Positions 16,034 through 24,360 of a DNA stretch of 64,000 nucleotides are shown here, piece by piece. The notes under the pieces are model-generated. The model saw only the letters and a list, made by a program, of their open reading frames with translations. It did no database searches and was not told the origin of the DNA. The DNA lies in contig NZ_CP108006.1 of assembly GCF_036127095.1 (NCBI RefSeq), positions 4,951,501 to 5,015,500 on the forward strand, in the 5' to 3' direction. Source of the stretch: Streptomyces sp. NBC_00335 (GTDB lineage Bacteria; Actinomycetota; Actinomycetes; Streptomycetales; Streptomycetaceae). A program made the position numbers and the translations under genes. The number at the start of each line of letters is the position of its first letter. The first letter of the stretch is position 1.

Positions 16034-16465
16034 ATGACCTCCACCCCGCTCGCGTCCGTGCTGTTCGTCTGCATCCACAACGCAGGCCGCTCGCAGATGG
16101 CCGCCGGCTTCCTGCGGCACCTCGCGGGCGACCGTGTCGAGGTCCGCTCCGCAGGCTCCGTCCCCGGAGACCAGATCAACCCCTCCGCCGTGGCCGCCAT
16201 GGCCGAGCTCGGGATCGACATCTCGGACCAGAAGCCGAAGGTCCTCACGCCGGAGGCCGCGAAGGCCTCCGACTACATCATCACCATGGGCTGCGGCGAC
16301 GCCTGCCCGTACTTCCCCGGCAAGACCTACCTCGACTGGCAGCTGGAAGACCCGGCAGGCCAGGGCGTCGAGGCCGTACGACCCATCCGCGACGAGATCA
16401 AGGGCCTGATCGAGGGCCTCGTCGCAGAGATCGACGCCAAGAACACGAAGAAGCAGGAGAGCTGA
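16034..16465 (+). CDS. arsC: Arsenate reductase, LMW-phosphatase type
   Basis: Reduces As(V) to As(III). 143 residues of the low-molecular-weight tyrosine phosphatase fold with active loop C13-x5-R19 (CIHNAGRS) and the resolving pair C87/C91 (GCGDACPYF), the thioredoxin-coupled three-Cys layout. The ATG at 16034 follows GGAAGAG. The thioredoxin reductase gene starts 7 bp downstream and supplies reducing power. Confidence 0.93.
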   Translation: MTSTPLASVLFVCIHNAGRSQMAAGFLRHLAGDRVEVRSAGSVPGDQINPSAVAAMAELGIDISDQKPKVLTPEAAKASDYIITMGCGDACPYFPGKTYLDWQLEDPAGQGVEAVRPIRDEIKGLIEGLVAEIDAKNTKKQES

Positions 16466-16472
16466 CCGCATC

Positions 16473-17465
16473 ATGACGACGAACACCGAGGCCGGCACCG
16501 ACGAGGTGCGCGAGGTCATCATCATCGGCTCCGGCCCGGCCGGCTACACGGCTGCTCTCTATACGGCCCGTGCCCAGCTGAAGCCCCTGCTGTTCGGCAG
16601 TTCCATATTCGTCGGCGGCTCGCTCACCACGACCACCGAGGTCGAGAACTTTCCCGGCTTCCCCAGCGGCATCGACGGCCCGGACCTGATGGACAACATG
16701 CGGGCGCAGGCGGAGAAGTTCGGCGCCGAGATGATCGACGACGACATCGTCTCCGTCGACCTCGGTGGTGACATCAAGCTGCTGACGGACTCCGAGGGCA
16801 CCGTCCACCGTGCGAAGGCCGTGATCATCGCGACCGGCTCCGGCTACCGCAAGCTCGGCCTGCCGAACGAGGACGCACTCTCGGGGCGCGGAGTGTCCTG
16901 GTGCGCCACCTGTGACGGGTTCTTCTTCCGCGACCGCGACATCGTCGTGGTCGGCGGCGGCGACACCGCCATGGAGGAGGCCACCTTCCTCACCCGCTTC
17001 GCCCGCTCGGTCACCATCGTCCACCGCCGCTCCACCCTGCGCGCCTCCAAGGCCATGCAGGACCGGGCGTTCGCCGACGACAAGATCTCCTTCGCGTTCG
17101 ACAGCGAGGTCGCCGAGATCAAGGAGACCGGCGGCATGCTCTCCGGTGTCGTCCTGCGCGACGTCCTCACCGGCACGACGCGCGACCTGGACGTGACGGG
17201 CCTGTTCGTCGCCATCGGCCACGACCCGCGTACGGAACTCTTCGCCGACCAGCTCGAACTGGACGGGGAGGGCTACCTCAAGACCCAGGCCCCCACGACC
17301 CGTACGAACATCCCCGGCGTCTTCGGCGCGGGCGACGTGGTCGACCACATCTACCGCCAGGCCATCACCGCGGCCGGCTCCGGCTGCGCCGCCGCCCTGG
17401 ACGCTGAGCGGTACCTGGCCGCGCTGGCCGACGTACGGGTGGAAGCCCTCGCGCCGGTCGCGTGA
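16473..17465 (+). CDS. arsT: Thioredoxin reductase-like protein ArsT
   Basis: 330-residue FAD/NADPH disulfide reductase with redox motif C144-A-T-C147, FAD motif [16 protein letters not shown] and NADPH motif [15 protein letters not shown]. It is co-transcribed with arsC. The family reduces thioredoxin, which then regenerates ArsC. It matches the arsCT half of known Streptomyces arsRBOCT clusters. A hairpin (17471-17497) follows. Confidence 0.92.
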   Translation: MTTNTEAGTDEVREVIIIGSGPAGYTAALYTARAQLKPLLFGSSIFVGGSLTTTTEVENFPGFPSGIDGPDLMDNMRAQAEKFGAEMIDDDIVSVDLGGDIKLLTDSEGTVHRAKAVIIATGSGYRKLGLPNEDALSGRGVSWCATCDGFFFRDRDIVVVGGGDTAMEEATFLTRFARSVTIVHRRSTLRASKAMQDRAFADDKISFAFDSEVAEIKETGGMLSGVVLRDVLTGTTRDLDVTGLFVAIGHDPRTELFADQLELDGEGYLKTQAPTTRTNIPGVFGAGDVVDHIYRQAITAAGSGCAAALDAERYLAALADVRVEALAPVA

Positions 17466-17470
17466 GGGAA

Positions 17471-17497
17471 GGGGCCGACGGTGTCCCCGTCGGCCCC
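17471..17497. terminator. Terminator after arsT
   Basis: 11-bp stem GGGGCCGACGG/CCGTCGGCCCC with a 5-nt loop, immediately downstream of arsT. Confidence 0.75.
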
Positions 17498-17565
17498 CGT
17501 AACGCACTCCGGGCCCGCTCCATCGTGATTGCGACACGACGGACCGGGCCCGGTTCTCATTTCCT

Positions 17566-17597
17566 GCTGCGGTGCTGCGGTGCTGCGGTGCTGCGGT
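17566..17597. repeat. GCTGCGGT x4 tandem repeat
   Basis: Four exact 8-bp units, 9 bp downstream of the stop of the PstB-like gene (minus strand). It may have arisen by slippage; no function is evident. Confidence 0.8.
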
Positions 17598-17606
17598 GCT
17601 CCGTGC

Positions 17607-18299
17607 TCAGGCGGCTGCCGCCGGAGAGCACGTCAGGGTTTCCGGCAGCTCCAGGCGTACCGTGCGGTCGCAGAGACGCTCCACCTGCGCCGGATCGTGC
17701 GAGACGAGCAGGACCGTGCGGTTGCCGCGGAGGGCGGCCACCGACTCCTCGACCGTGTCCCGGCTCCGCTCGTCCAGCGCGCTGGTGGGCTCGTCCAGCA
17801 GGAGCGCCGCCGGTTCGAGGGCCAGGGCGCGGGCCAGACACAGCCGCTGACGCTGTCCGTTGGAGAGCGACTGGGCAGGAGAGTCCAGCCGGTTGCAGAC
17901 CTCGTTCCACAGGCCCGCTTCCTTCAGGGCCTGTTCCACCCGGTCGTTCAGGTCGGCCCGGGACGCGCGCACCAAGTGGCGCAGCCCGAAGAGGGCGTTG
18001 TCCAGAATGCTTCCACCGAAGACGACGGGCGTCTGCGGCACCAGGACGACCGTGCTCCGCAGGCCGGAGTCGCCCTTGCCGTGACGGAAGGGGCGTCCCA
18101 GCACCTCTAGGTGGCCGTCACGGGTGAGGCCGTGGGGCAGCAGGTCGACCAGGGCGCGCAGCACCGTCGACTTGCCGGCGCCGGAAGGGCCGCACAGTCC
18201 CGTGGTGGAGCCCTGCTTCAGGTCGAAGGTGACAGGTCCCACCAGGGTCTTCTTGCCGTCGAGGACCCGCAGGTCGCGGACGGATATCACGTGGTCCAT
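17607..18299 (-). CDS. PstB-like ABC ATPase
   Basis: ATPase of a phosphate-type importer, 230 residues, slightly shorter than housekeeping PstB. Walker A GPSGAGKST, signature QSLSNGQRQR, Walker B ALLLDEPTSALD and H-loop VLLVSHD are all intact. It overlaps the permease gene by 13 bp. Because the operon sits in the arsenic island beside an ArsR gene, it may serve arsenate uptake or phosphate supply under arsenate stress. The substrate is inferred. Confidence 0.82.
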   Translation of the reverse strand: MDHVISVRDLRVLDGKKTLVGPVTFDLKQGSTTGLCGPSGAGKSTVLRALVDLLPHGLTRDGHLEVLGRPFRHGKGDSGLRSTVVLVPQTPVVFGGSILDNALFGLRHLVRASRADLNDRVEQALKEAGLWNEVCNRLDSPAQSLSNGQRQRLCLARALALEPAALLLDEPTSALDERSRDTVEESVAALRGNRTVLLVSHDPAQVERLCDRTVRLELPETLTCSPAAAA

Positions 18300-20137
18300 C
18301 GTCGTGCTCCTTCGAAGCGGTTGCGCAGGGCCACCGCCAGGCTGAGAAGTACTGCGGTGATCAGGACCAGGACCAGGGCACTGCCCCACGCTTGAGTGAT
18401 CGCCTCGGGGGCACCCGAGTCCTGGGACAGGGTGAAGATGTGGGTCGGCAGAGCCTGCACCGGGGCGTTGACGATCCCGGTCGGCAGCGCGGGCGCCCCG
18501 AAGAACACGGTGGCGGTGAAGATCAGCGGGGCTGTCTCTCCCGCCGCGCGGGCCAGGCCGAGCAGCAGGCCGGTGAGGGTGGCCGGCCAGGTGTACGGGA
18601 TGACCACGGAGCGGACGTACTGCGCACGGGTCAGGCCGAGTGCCAGGGCGCTCTCGGTGATTTCGGGCGGCATGCTCCGGATGCGACCGGCTGTGGTGAG
18701 GGCGATGACCGGTACGACCACGGGCACCAGCACGATGGCCCCTGCCAGCCAGGACCGGCCCCAGCCCATGGCGGACGAGAACAGGACGTAGCCCGCAAGG
18801 CCCAGCAGGATCGTGGGAGTTCCCCCGATGGCGACCGTGAGGGTCTCCAGTACGCGCGTTGTCTTCCCTGACGCCCGGATGCCGATCAGGACACCTGCGG
18901 CATAGCCGAGGGGCAGGGCGATCAGCGCCGTGGTCGCCAGCAGCAGGAGCGTGCCCAGGATCTGGTCGCGTACCCCGCCGCCGGCAGCGCCGGTCGAGGG
19001 TGAGAACCAGAAGGCCGGGTTGAGCGCGGAACCGCCCCGTGTCAGCAGGATGGCGAGCATTCCGAGGAGCAGGGCTCCCGGCAGCGCCAGCGCCGCCATC
19101 CGCAGCACCGTCGTGAAGCGGTCCCGCGGGATGCGCATGCGGCCGGCGGCCCCGTGGCCGCGCAGGCCGCGCTTCGCGGGACGGACCGAGGACTTTCGGG
19201 TGCCCCACACGGTCGCCGCGGCCACCAAGAGGAGCAGGATGATGCCCAGGGCGCACAGCGCCGCGAAGTAGGGGCCGGAGGTGCCGGCGAGCATCGGCTC
19301 GGGGCCGGCCAGCTTGGTGGTCAGGGTCTGGCCGGGGCGGACCAGGGAGGAGAAGAAGTCTCCAGGCGAGCCCGGGAGCCTTCCGTCGGCGCGGCCGATG
19401 ACCATGAAGACCGCGATGGCCTCGCCGAGTCCGCGGGCCAGGCCGAGCAGGACGCCTGCGCGCATGCCCGCGCGGGCCTGGGGCAGTACGGCTGACCGTA
19501 CGACCTCACGGCGGGTCAGACCGAGGGAGTACGCGGCCTCCCGGTAGCGGGCGGGGACGGCCGACAGGGCGTCCACGCTGACCGCGACGATCGTCGGCAT
19601 GATCATCACGGCGAGGACGATGCCGGCGGCGAGCAGACTGTCGCCGCCCGGTACGTCACCCAGCATCGAGACGAACGGCCGGATCACCATGATGCCGATG
19701 AGGCCGTAGACGATGGAGGGGACCGCCGCCAGCAGTTCCACGCTCAGCCGCAGGGGCCGGGCGAAGCGCGGTGACAGGTACTCCGACAGGGCGATGGCCG
19801 CGGACCAGCCGACCGGGACGGCCAGCAGCAGTGCCAGGACGCACACGACGGCCGAGCCGTAGATCATGGACAGGGCGCCGAAGGCCCCGTTCACCGGGCT
19901 CCAGGACGGGTCGGAGACCAGGTTGAGCCAGTCGACGTCACCGCTCGCGATGCCGGTGGCGAGGTATCCGACCAGTACCGCCAGGACGAGGACCACCGAG
20001 AACATCCCGGTGTACACCCATCCCCACACCCATCTGGCCCGCCGCGGGCGGCCGCCCCGGACGGGCGGCCGCGACGCGGTGGTTTCTGGCGTGGTGGGTC
20101 CGGGCGCCTCGACCGGGCGCTCCAGAGTGACGCTCAC
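18287..20137 (-). CDS. Fused PstC-PstA-like phosphate-type ABC permease
   Basis: 616 residues, twice the usual size. The N-terminal half matches PstC (SVELLAAVPSIVYGLIGIMV, then the EAA loop around YREAAYSLGLTRREVVRSAV). After a basic linker (GTRKSSVRPAKRG), the second half matches PstA (ETLTVAIGGTPTILLGLAGYV, EAA loop around ITESALALGLTRAQYVRSVV). Normal Pst systems have two separate permeases, so this is a gene fusion giving both halves in one chain. It begins 2 bp after the pstS stop and overlaps the ATPase gene. Confidence 0.88.
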   Translation of the reverse strand: MSVTLERPVEAPGPTTPETTASRPPVRGGRPRRARWVWGWVYTGMFSVVLVLAVLVGYLATGIASGDVDWLNLVSDPSWSPVNGAFGALSMIYGSAVVCVLALLLAVPVGWSAAIALSEYLSPRFARPLRLSVELLAAVPSIVYGLIGIMVIRPFVSMLGDVPGGDSLLAAGIVLAVMIMPTIVAVSVDALSAVPARYREAAYSLGLTRREVVRSAVLPQARAGMRAGVLLGLARGLGEAIAVFMVIGRADGRLPGSPGDFFSSLVRPGQTLTTKLAGPEPMLAGTSGPYFAALCALGIILLLLVAAATVWGTRKSSVRPAKRGLRGHGAAGRMRIPRDRFTTVLRMAALALPGALLLGMLAILLTRGGSALNPAFWFSPSTGAAGGGVRDQILGTLLLLATTALIALPLGYAAGVLIGIRASGKTTRVLETLTVAIGGTPTILLGLAGYVLFSSAMGWGRSWLAGAIVLVPVVVPVIALTTAGRIRSMPPEITESALALGLTRAQYVRSVVIPYTWPATLTGLLLGLARAAGETAPLIFTATVFFGAPALPTGIVNAPVQALPTHIFTLSQDSGAPEAITQAWGSALVLVLITAVLLSLAVALRNRFEGARRWTT

Positions 20138-20139
20138 CG

Positions 20140-21057
20140 TCAGAGACCCATCTGCTGACGGGTCAGGTAGCCGTGCTTCGGGAGGAGCTTCTGGCCCTCG
20201 GCCGAAAGCAGGTAGTCGATGTACTGCTTGACGGAGCCCTTCGGCTGCCCGTCGGTGATCATGAACAGGGGTCGGGTCATCGGGTACTTGGAGGACGCGA
20301 CGTTCTCCAGGGTCGGTGCGACGCCGTCCAAGGGCACGGCCACCAGGCCGTCACGGCCATCGATGAAGCCGGTCGACAGGGGGGCGATGGAACCCCGGGT
20401 GGACTCCAGCTTGTTGCGGGTCTCCAGGTTGCCGCCGACCACCGCGTAGTTGGCGGACTGCGGGGGCAGCGGGGGCTTCCCCTTGCCGTAGACGAACTTG
20501 TCGAGCACCTCGCGGGTACCGCGACCGGGCTCCTTGTCGTAGACGAAGACGTTCAGGTCCGGGCCACCGACCTGCTTCCAGTTGGTGATCGTCCCCTCGA
20601 AGAGGCCCTTCACCTGCTCCTTGGTGAGGTTCTTGACGCCCCCGTCGGCGACCTCCTTGGTGATGATGATGCCGACCGCGTCCGCGCCGATCTGCGTCGT
20701 GACGAAGTCGGTGTTGGGGTAGGTCTTCTTGTCCTCGTCGGACAGGGGCTTCGAGCTCAGCGCCACCTGGATCTGCTTGGAGCCGAGCTGGGAGATGCCG
20801 CCGGCGGAACCGCCCTGGGTGGCCACCGTGATCTTCAGGCCCTGGCCCTTGAGGGCCTCGGCGGCGTCCGATGCGACCGGGGCAACGGTGGTGGATCCGC
20901 TGGCCTGCACCGCGGAGGAGCTGGCCTGGGCGGAACCGGCGCAGCCGGTGAGCACGGTGGCGAGGAGCAGCGCGGCGGACGAGGCGACGCCGGCCTGCTT
21001 CTGCTTTCTGGTGAGGAGGGACGGCGTGCGGTGGAGCGTGGTGGTCATGGCAGACAT
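20140..21057 (-). CDS. PstS-like phosphate/arsenate-binding lipoprotein
   Basis: Solute-binding protein of 305 residues with a lipobox (LLATVLTGCAGS, C39 lipidated). Phosphate-type ligand motifs QASGSTTVAPVASD and EPGRGTREVLDKFV are present, as is the family core GISQLGSKQIQVALSSKPLS. It is the first gene of an operon with the fused permease and ATPase. Upstream lie a shared 35-bp motif (21169-21203) and a PHO-box-like direct repeat (21237-21258). Whether it prefers phosphate or arsenate cannot be read from sequence. Confidence 0.85.
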   Translation of the reverse strand: MSAMTTTLHRTPSLLTRKQKQAGVASSAALLLATVLTGCAGSAQASSSAVQASGSTTVAPVASDAAEALKGQGLKITVATQGGSAGGISQLGSKQIQVALSSKPLSDEDKKTYPNTDFVTTQIGADAVGIIITKEVADGGVKNLTKEQVKGLFEGTITNWKQVGGPDLNVFVYDKEPGRGTREVLDKFVYGKGKPPLPPQSANYAVVGGNLETRNKLESTRGSIAPLSTGFIDGRDGLVAVPLDGVAPTLENVASSKYPMTRPLFMITDGQPKGSVKQYIDYLLSAEGQKLLPKHGYLTRQQMGL

Positions 21058-21168
21058 GGCGGTGCCTTTGCTGGTGAACGGTGGGTGGACTACGGGTGGG
21101 TGGAGGACGGGCCACCCTGGTGATCAGGAGTCTGATCGGTGGGAGGGTGCCGGAGAAGAGGTTCCGTG

Positions 21169-21203
21169 TGGCATGAACCGCTTGCGGCACCCACCTGCCG
21201 ATC
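21169..21203 (-). promoter_or_regulatory. Shared island motif, copy C (PstS operon)
   Basis: On the plus strand: TGGCATGAA-N2-GC-N3-CGGCA-N2-CACCTGCC. It matches copies at 26356 and 29776 in order and spacing and lies 112 bp upstream of the pstS start. It is probably a binding site for a cluster regulator, with the nearby LuxR-type protein the first candidate. Confidence 0.65.
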
Positions 21204-21236
21204 GGGGGCCGGAGGCTAGTCGGGATCCGGCTTAAT

Positions 21237-21258
21237 GACGGTCAAACAATGGGTGAAC
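21237..21258 (-). promoter_or_regulatory. PHO-box-like direct repeat
   Basis: Minus strand units GTTCACCCATT (21258-21248) and GTTTGACCGTC (21247-21237) follow the 11-bp direct-repeat pattern of Streptomyces PhoP boxes, about 180 bp upstream of the PstS-like gene. The second unit is imperfect. Confidence 0.5.
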
Positions 21259-21308
21259 AGAACGATCTTCGACGTGGGCGTTCAGCTGGTGGACGTAGGC
21301 TGACCTGT

Positions 21309-21698
21309 ATGTCCGTAGAACAGGTGACCGGGCAGCCCCCTCGGCTCCTTGCGTTCATCGACGAGGATCCGACGTGTGGGCCGCCCCTCGAAGTGGATCC
21401 GCTGCCCAGGGAGCGGGCCGAGATTCTCGCGCGAACCCTGAAGGGCCTGTCCGATCCGACGCGTCTGCAGATCCTCAGCGTCCTGCTCGCCGCTCCCGAC
21501 GGCGAGGCGTGCGTCTGTGACCTGACGCCGCTGCTGGGTCTGGCCCAGTCCACGGTCAGTCAGCACATGAAGGTCCTCTCGGACGCCGGCCTGGTCACGC
21601 GCAGGAAGCGCGGAACCTGGGCCTGGTACGCGGTCGCGCCCGACCGGCGCGACGTGCTCAACACCCTCATCTGGGGCGACGCGGAGCAGCAGCCCTAG
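21309..21698 (+). CDS. ArsR-family regulator beside the PstS operon
   Basis: 129 residues from the ATG at 21309; an in-frame ATG at 21249 would lie inside the PHO-box-like repeat and is less likely. It contains the GEACVCDLTPLLGLAQSTV metal box and recognition helix and an extra N-terminal Cys (DPTCGPPL). It is divergent from the PstS-type operon and convergent, 3 bp apart, with the CTP-synthase-like gene. It is a likely As(III)-responsive regulator of one or both. Confidence 0.87.
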   Translation: MSVEQVTGQPPRLLAFIDEDPTCGPPLEVDPLPRERAEILARTLKGLSDPTRLQILSVLLAAPDGEACVCDLTPLLGLAQSTVSQHMKVLSDAGLVTRRKRGTWAWYAVAPDRRDVLNTLIWGDAEQQP

Positions 21699-21701
21699 AC
21701 G

Positions 21702-22409
21702 TCAGGCCGCGACGGCCGCACGGGCGGCCACTTCGGCCGCGAACGCCTTGATCAGCGGGTGGACGTTGCCGGGGCCGGAGACCAGCTCCGGCTGGAACAG
21801 CGTGCCGATGAAGAACGGGTGGCCGGGGACCTCGGCCGCCCGGGGTGCGCCTTCGGTGTCCCAGCCGCTGAACAGCACACCCGCGTCGGCCAGGCGCTCG
21901 ACGAAGTCGGCGTTCAGGCCGTACTTGCAGTGGTACGTCTCGGTGGTCATCTCGGCGTCGTCGTAGACGGCGGCGAGCCGGCTGCCGGCCGTGAGCAGGA
22001 GCGGGGCCTGCTCGCCCGCCAGGCAGCAGGTGAGCGGCACGATCAGCGGGGTCGGTGCCTCGGGGTCGTACTGCACGTCGTCCGCGTCCGTGAGGCCGAC
22101 GACGGTACGGGCGTACTCGATCAGCGCGTGCTGGAAGCCGCCGCAGGTGCCCAGGTAGGGGACGCCGTTCTCGCGGGCGTGCCGGACGGCGGACAGGACT
22201 CCGTCCTTGTTCTCGTACGGGGAGCCGGGCACGACCCAGATTCCGTCGAAGCCCTCCAGGGACTCGGGACCGGCGATGGTCTCGCTGGGCACCCACTCCG
22301 TGTCCACGTCGAGCTCGTGCCGGAAGCTGTCGAGCCGGGCGTGGGCGGGGGACTTGCCGTGGTCGCCGATCAGCGCGATGCGCGGGCGGGGGCCGGTGGC
22401 GGTGGTCAT
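21702..22409 (-). CDS. CTP-synthase-type glutamine amidotransferase domain, catalytic His replaced
   Basis: 235-residue stand-alone relative of the class I amidotransferase domain of CTP synthase. The nucleophile elbow GTCGGFQHALIEYAR keeps the Cys, but the His of the triad is replaced: HPFFIGTLFQPEL stands where CTP synthases have FHPE. The synthase (kinase) half is absent. Glutamine hydrolysis is thus doubtful; it may have a new role. CTP-synthase-like genes occur in the S. lividans arseno-organic cluster next to the AroA- and mutase-like genes, as here. Its start overlaps the preceding gene by 4 bp. Confidence 0.8.
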   Translation of the reverse strand: MTTATGPRPRIALIGDHGKSPAHARLDSFRHELDVDTEWVPSETIAGPESLEGFDGIWVVPGSPYENKDGVLSAVRHARENGVPYLGTCGGFQHALIEYARTVVGLTDADDVQYDPEAPTPLIVPLTCCLAGEQAPLLLTAGSRLAAVYDDAEMTTETYHCKYGLNADFVERLADAGVLFSGWDTEGAPRAAEVPGHPFFIGTLFQPELVSGPGNVHPLIKAFAAEVAARAAVAA

Positions 22410-22801
22410 GCGGGCTGCTCCCGTGTCGTGTGGGTGGGCTTGTCTTCGTGCGTGATCCGCCCGAGGCGGACGTGTCCGTGGGGGGCGAGGCGTGCGACGA
22501 GGCGGCCGTCGCGCTCGCTGGTGGTGGAGGCACCGCCGAGGAAGAGCAGCGGGCCGTCTCCGGTCGGCAGCAGTGCCTCGGGGAACAGCTCCTGCTCGGT
22601 GTCGGTGCCGTTGCGCACGGTCAGGACGTGCGCCCGGCCGTCGGCGCCGCTGGCGACGTACGCCTCCAGGGCGGGGCTGCCGGCATCCACGGCACGTACG
22701 TCGGCGTCGTCGGCGAAGGCGGGGGCGAAGGCGGGGGCGAAGGCGGCCCCGCCAGGGGTCGACTGGGTGACGGGGGCGGTGGCGGTGGCGATTGCGGTCA
22801 C
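22406..22801 (-). CDS. Unknown protein of the arsenic biosynthetic operon
   Basis: 131 residues, no family recognised. A low-complexity N-terminus (repeated APAF) is followed by a compact beta-rich stretch (SGADGRAHVLTVRNGTDTEQ) and a basic, His-containing tail. It overlaps the mutase-like gene and the amidotransferase gene by 4 bp each (ATGA), so it is clearly expressed as part of the operon. It could be a small partner subunit of the amidotransferase. Confidence 0.7.
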   Translation of the reverse strand: MTAIATATAPVTQSTPGGAAFAPAFAPAFADDADVRAVDAGSPALEAYVASGADGRAHVLTVRNGTDTEQELFPEALLPTGDGPLLFLGGASTTSERDGRLVARLAPHGHVRLGRITHEDKPTHTTREQPA

Positions 22802-24360
22802 AACAGACTCCGGCCGGTCATGGCGGGGCCGTTCGGGCGGCCCAGCAGGTGCAGGACGGTGGGTGCGATGTCGGCGAGGCTGCCTCCCTCGGCGAGGTTC
22901 TCGCCGGTGAGCTGCCCGGGGGCCGGGACGACGACCGCGGGAACGGGGTTGGTCGTGTGACCGCCGTACGGGAGCGGGGCGCCGTCGGGGCCGGGCTTGG
23001 ACATGCGCTCGGCGTTGCCGTGGTCGCCGACGAGCAGGACCCAGCGGCCGGTCTCGGCGGCGGCGGTCAGGATCTTCTCGACCTCGCGGTCGGTGTGTTC
23101 GGCGGCCTTGACCGTGGCGTCGTGGTTGCCGGTGTGGCCGACCACGTCGATGTTGGCGAGGTTGGCGATCACGAGTGTCACGTCGTCACGCCGGGCGGCG
23201 GCGGTGATGGCTTCGGTGACCCGGGCGAGGTTCATCTCGGGCCGGGCGACGTAGTCGGGGGCGGTGTCCGCGGTGATGCGGACGTGCTCCTCGACCTCGC
23301 GGACGCGGTCGTCGCGGCCGTTGACGTAGTAGGTGACGTGCTCGAACTTCTCCTGCTCCGCGATGCGTACGGAGCGCAGACCGTGGGATTCGAGTGCGTC
23401 GGCCAGGCCGCCGGAGGCGTCCGCCCGCCCGACCAGGGCGGGGATGTCCGCCTTGGTGTCGTACTGGGTCAGGGACAGGACGTCGACGTCGGTGTCGGTG
23501 AGGATCTGGACGAGGTCGTCGGCGAGCTGCTGGATGCGGTCGCTGCGGAAGTTGGTGAACAGGACGGTGTCCCCGTCGCGGACGGTGGCGAGCGGCTCGC
23601 CGTCGGCGTCGGTGAGGACGGTGGGGGTGACCCACACGTCCCCGTTCTCGGCGCCGGCCAGCACCTGTCCGTAGTCGCGGGCGGTGGCGCCCTTGCCGTC
23701 GGTGATGGCCTCGCTGACCTTGGCGGTCAGCTCCAGGTCGCCGCTCTTGTCGAGGCCGTAGCCGCGACCCGAGACGGTGGCCAGGGCCCCCACGCCGCTG
23801 GCGGTGAAGAAGCTCTCGACGCGGGCCAGGTAGTGGCCGGCGGTGCGGTCGGCGACGTCGCGGCCGTCGGTGATGGCGTGCACCCACACGCGCTGCACAC
23901 CGCGGGACGCCGCGATGGTCAGGAGCGCGCGGAGGTGGTCGACGTGGGAGTGGATCATCCCGTCGGAGACCTGGCCGACGAGGTGGAGGGCGCCGCCGTT
24001 GGATGCCAGCCGGTCGAGGGCCGCGGTCAGGCGCGGGTTGTCGCCGAGCTCCCCGTTGTCGATCTGCCGCTGGACCAGGACGCTGTCGTAGTCGAGCGGG
24101 CGGCCGGCGCCGATGACCATGTGCCCGATCTCGGAGTTCCCGACGGTGCCGGGCAACAGTCCTACGTGCTCACCGGAAGCCTCCACGACGGTGGAGGGGT
24201 GCTTGGCGGCGATGGCATCGAGGACGGGGGTGTGGGCGTTGGTGAGCGCGTTGCCGGGTCCGGGCGCGGCGTGGCCCCAGCCGTCGAGGACGAGCAGGAT
24301 CCCGGGAGTGCCAGTGCCAGTGCCAGTGCCGGTACCGGTGTTGGTGTCGGTGTCGGTCAT
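22798..24360 (-). CDS. Cofactor-independent phosphoglycerate mutase-like enzyme, probable C-As bond former
   Basis: 520 residues, alkaline-phosphatase fold. Conserved sites are present: metal-binding D26 (VLDGWGH), nucleophile S76 (VGNSEIGH), ITDGRD, and [13 protein letters not shown] in place of the usual N-F-A-N-P-D. In the S. lividans bisenarsan pathway a homologue (BsnN) is proposed to rearrange arsenoenolpyruvate to arsonopyruvate, forming the C-As bond. The adjacent AroA-like gene, overlapping by 4 bp, fits that role much better than glycolysis. The N-terminus has a Thr-Gly repeat coded by a degenerate hexamer tract. Confidence 0.85.
   Translation of the reverse strand: MTDTDTNTGTGTGTGTGTPGILLVLDGWGHAAPGPGNALTNAHTPVLDAIAAKHPSTVVEASGEHVGLLPGTVGNSEIGHMVIGAGRPLDYDSVLVQRQIDNGELGDNPRLTAALDRLASNGGALHLVGQVSDGMIHSHVDHLRALLTIAASRGVQRVWVHAITDGRDVADRTAGHYLARVESFFTASGVGALATVSGRGYGLDKSGDLELTAKVSEAITDGKGATARDYGQVLAGAENGDVWVTPTVLTDADGEPLATVRDGDTVLFTNFRSDRIQQLADDLVQILTDTDVDVLSLTQYDTKADIPALVGRADASGGLADALESHGLRSVRIAEQEKFEHVTYYVNGRDDRVREVEEHVRITADTAPDYVARPEMNLARVTEAITAAARRDDVTLVIANLANIDVVGHTGNHDATVKAAEHTDREVEKILTAAAETGRWVLLVGDHGNAERMSKPGPDGAPLPYGGHTTNPVPAVVVPAPGQLTGENLAEGGSLADIAPTVLHLLGRPNGPAMTGRSLL
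24307..24354. repeat. Degenerate hexamer tract in the mutase-like gene
   Basis: Eight 6-bp units (AGTGCC x4, then GGTACC, GGTGTT, GGTGTC x2) encoding alternating Thr with Gly, Asn or Asp at the N-terminus. Copy-number change would keep the frame. Confidence 0.75.

Noticed and set aside
22798..24360. Housekeeping glycolytic phosphoglycerate mutase
   Set aside because: It is locked by 4-bp overlap to a divergent AroA paralogue and surrounded by arsenic genes, so the arsenoenolpyruvate mutase role fits better.
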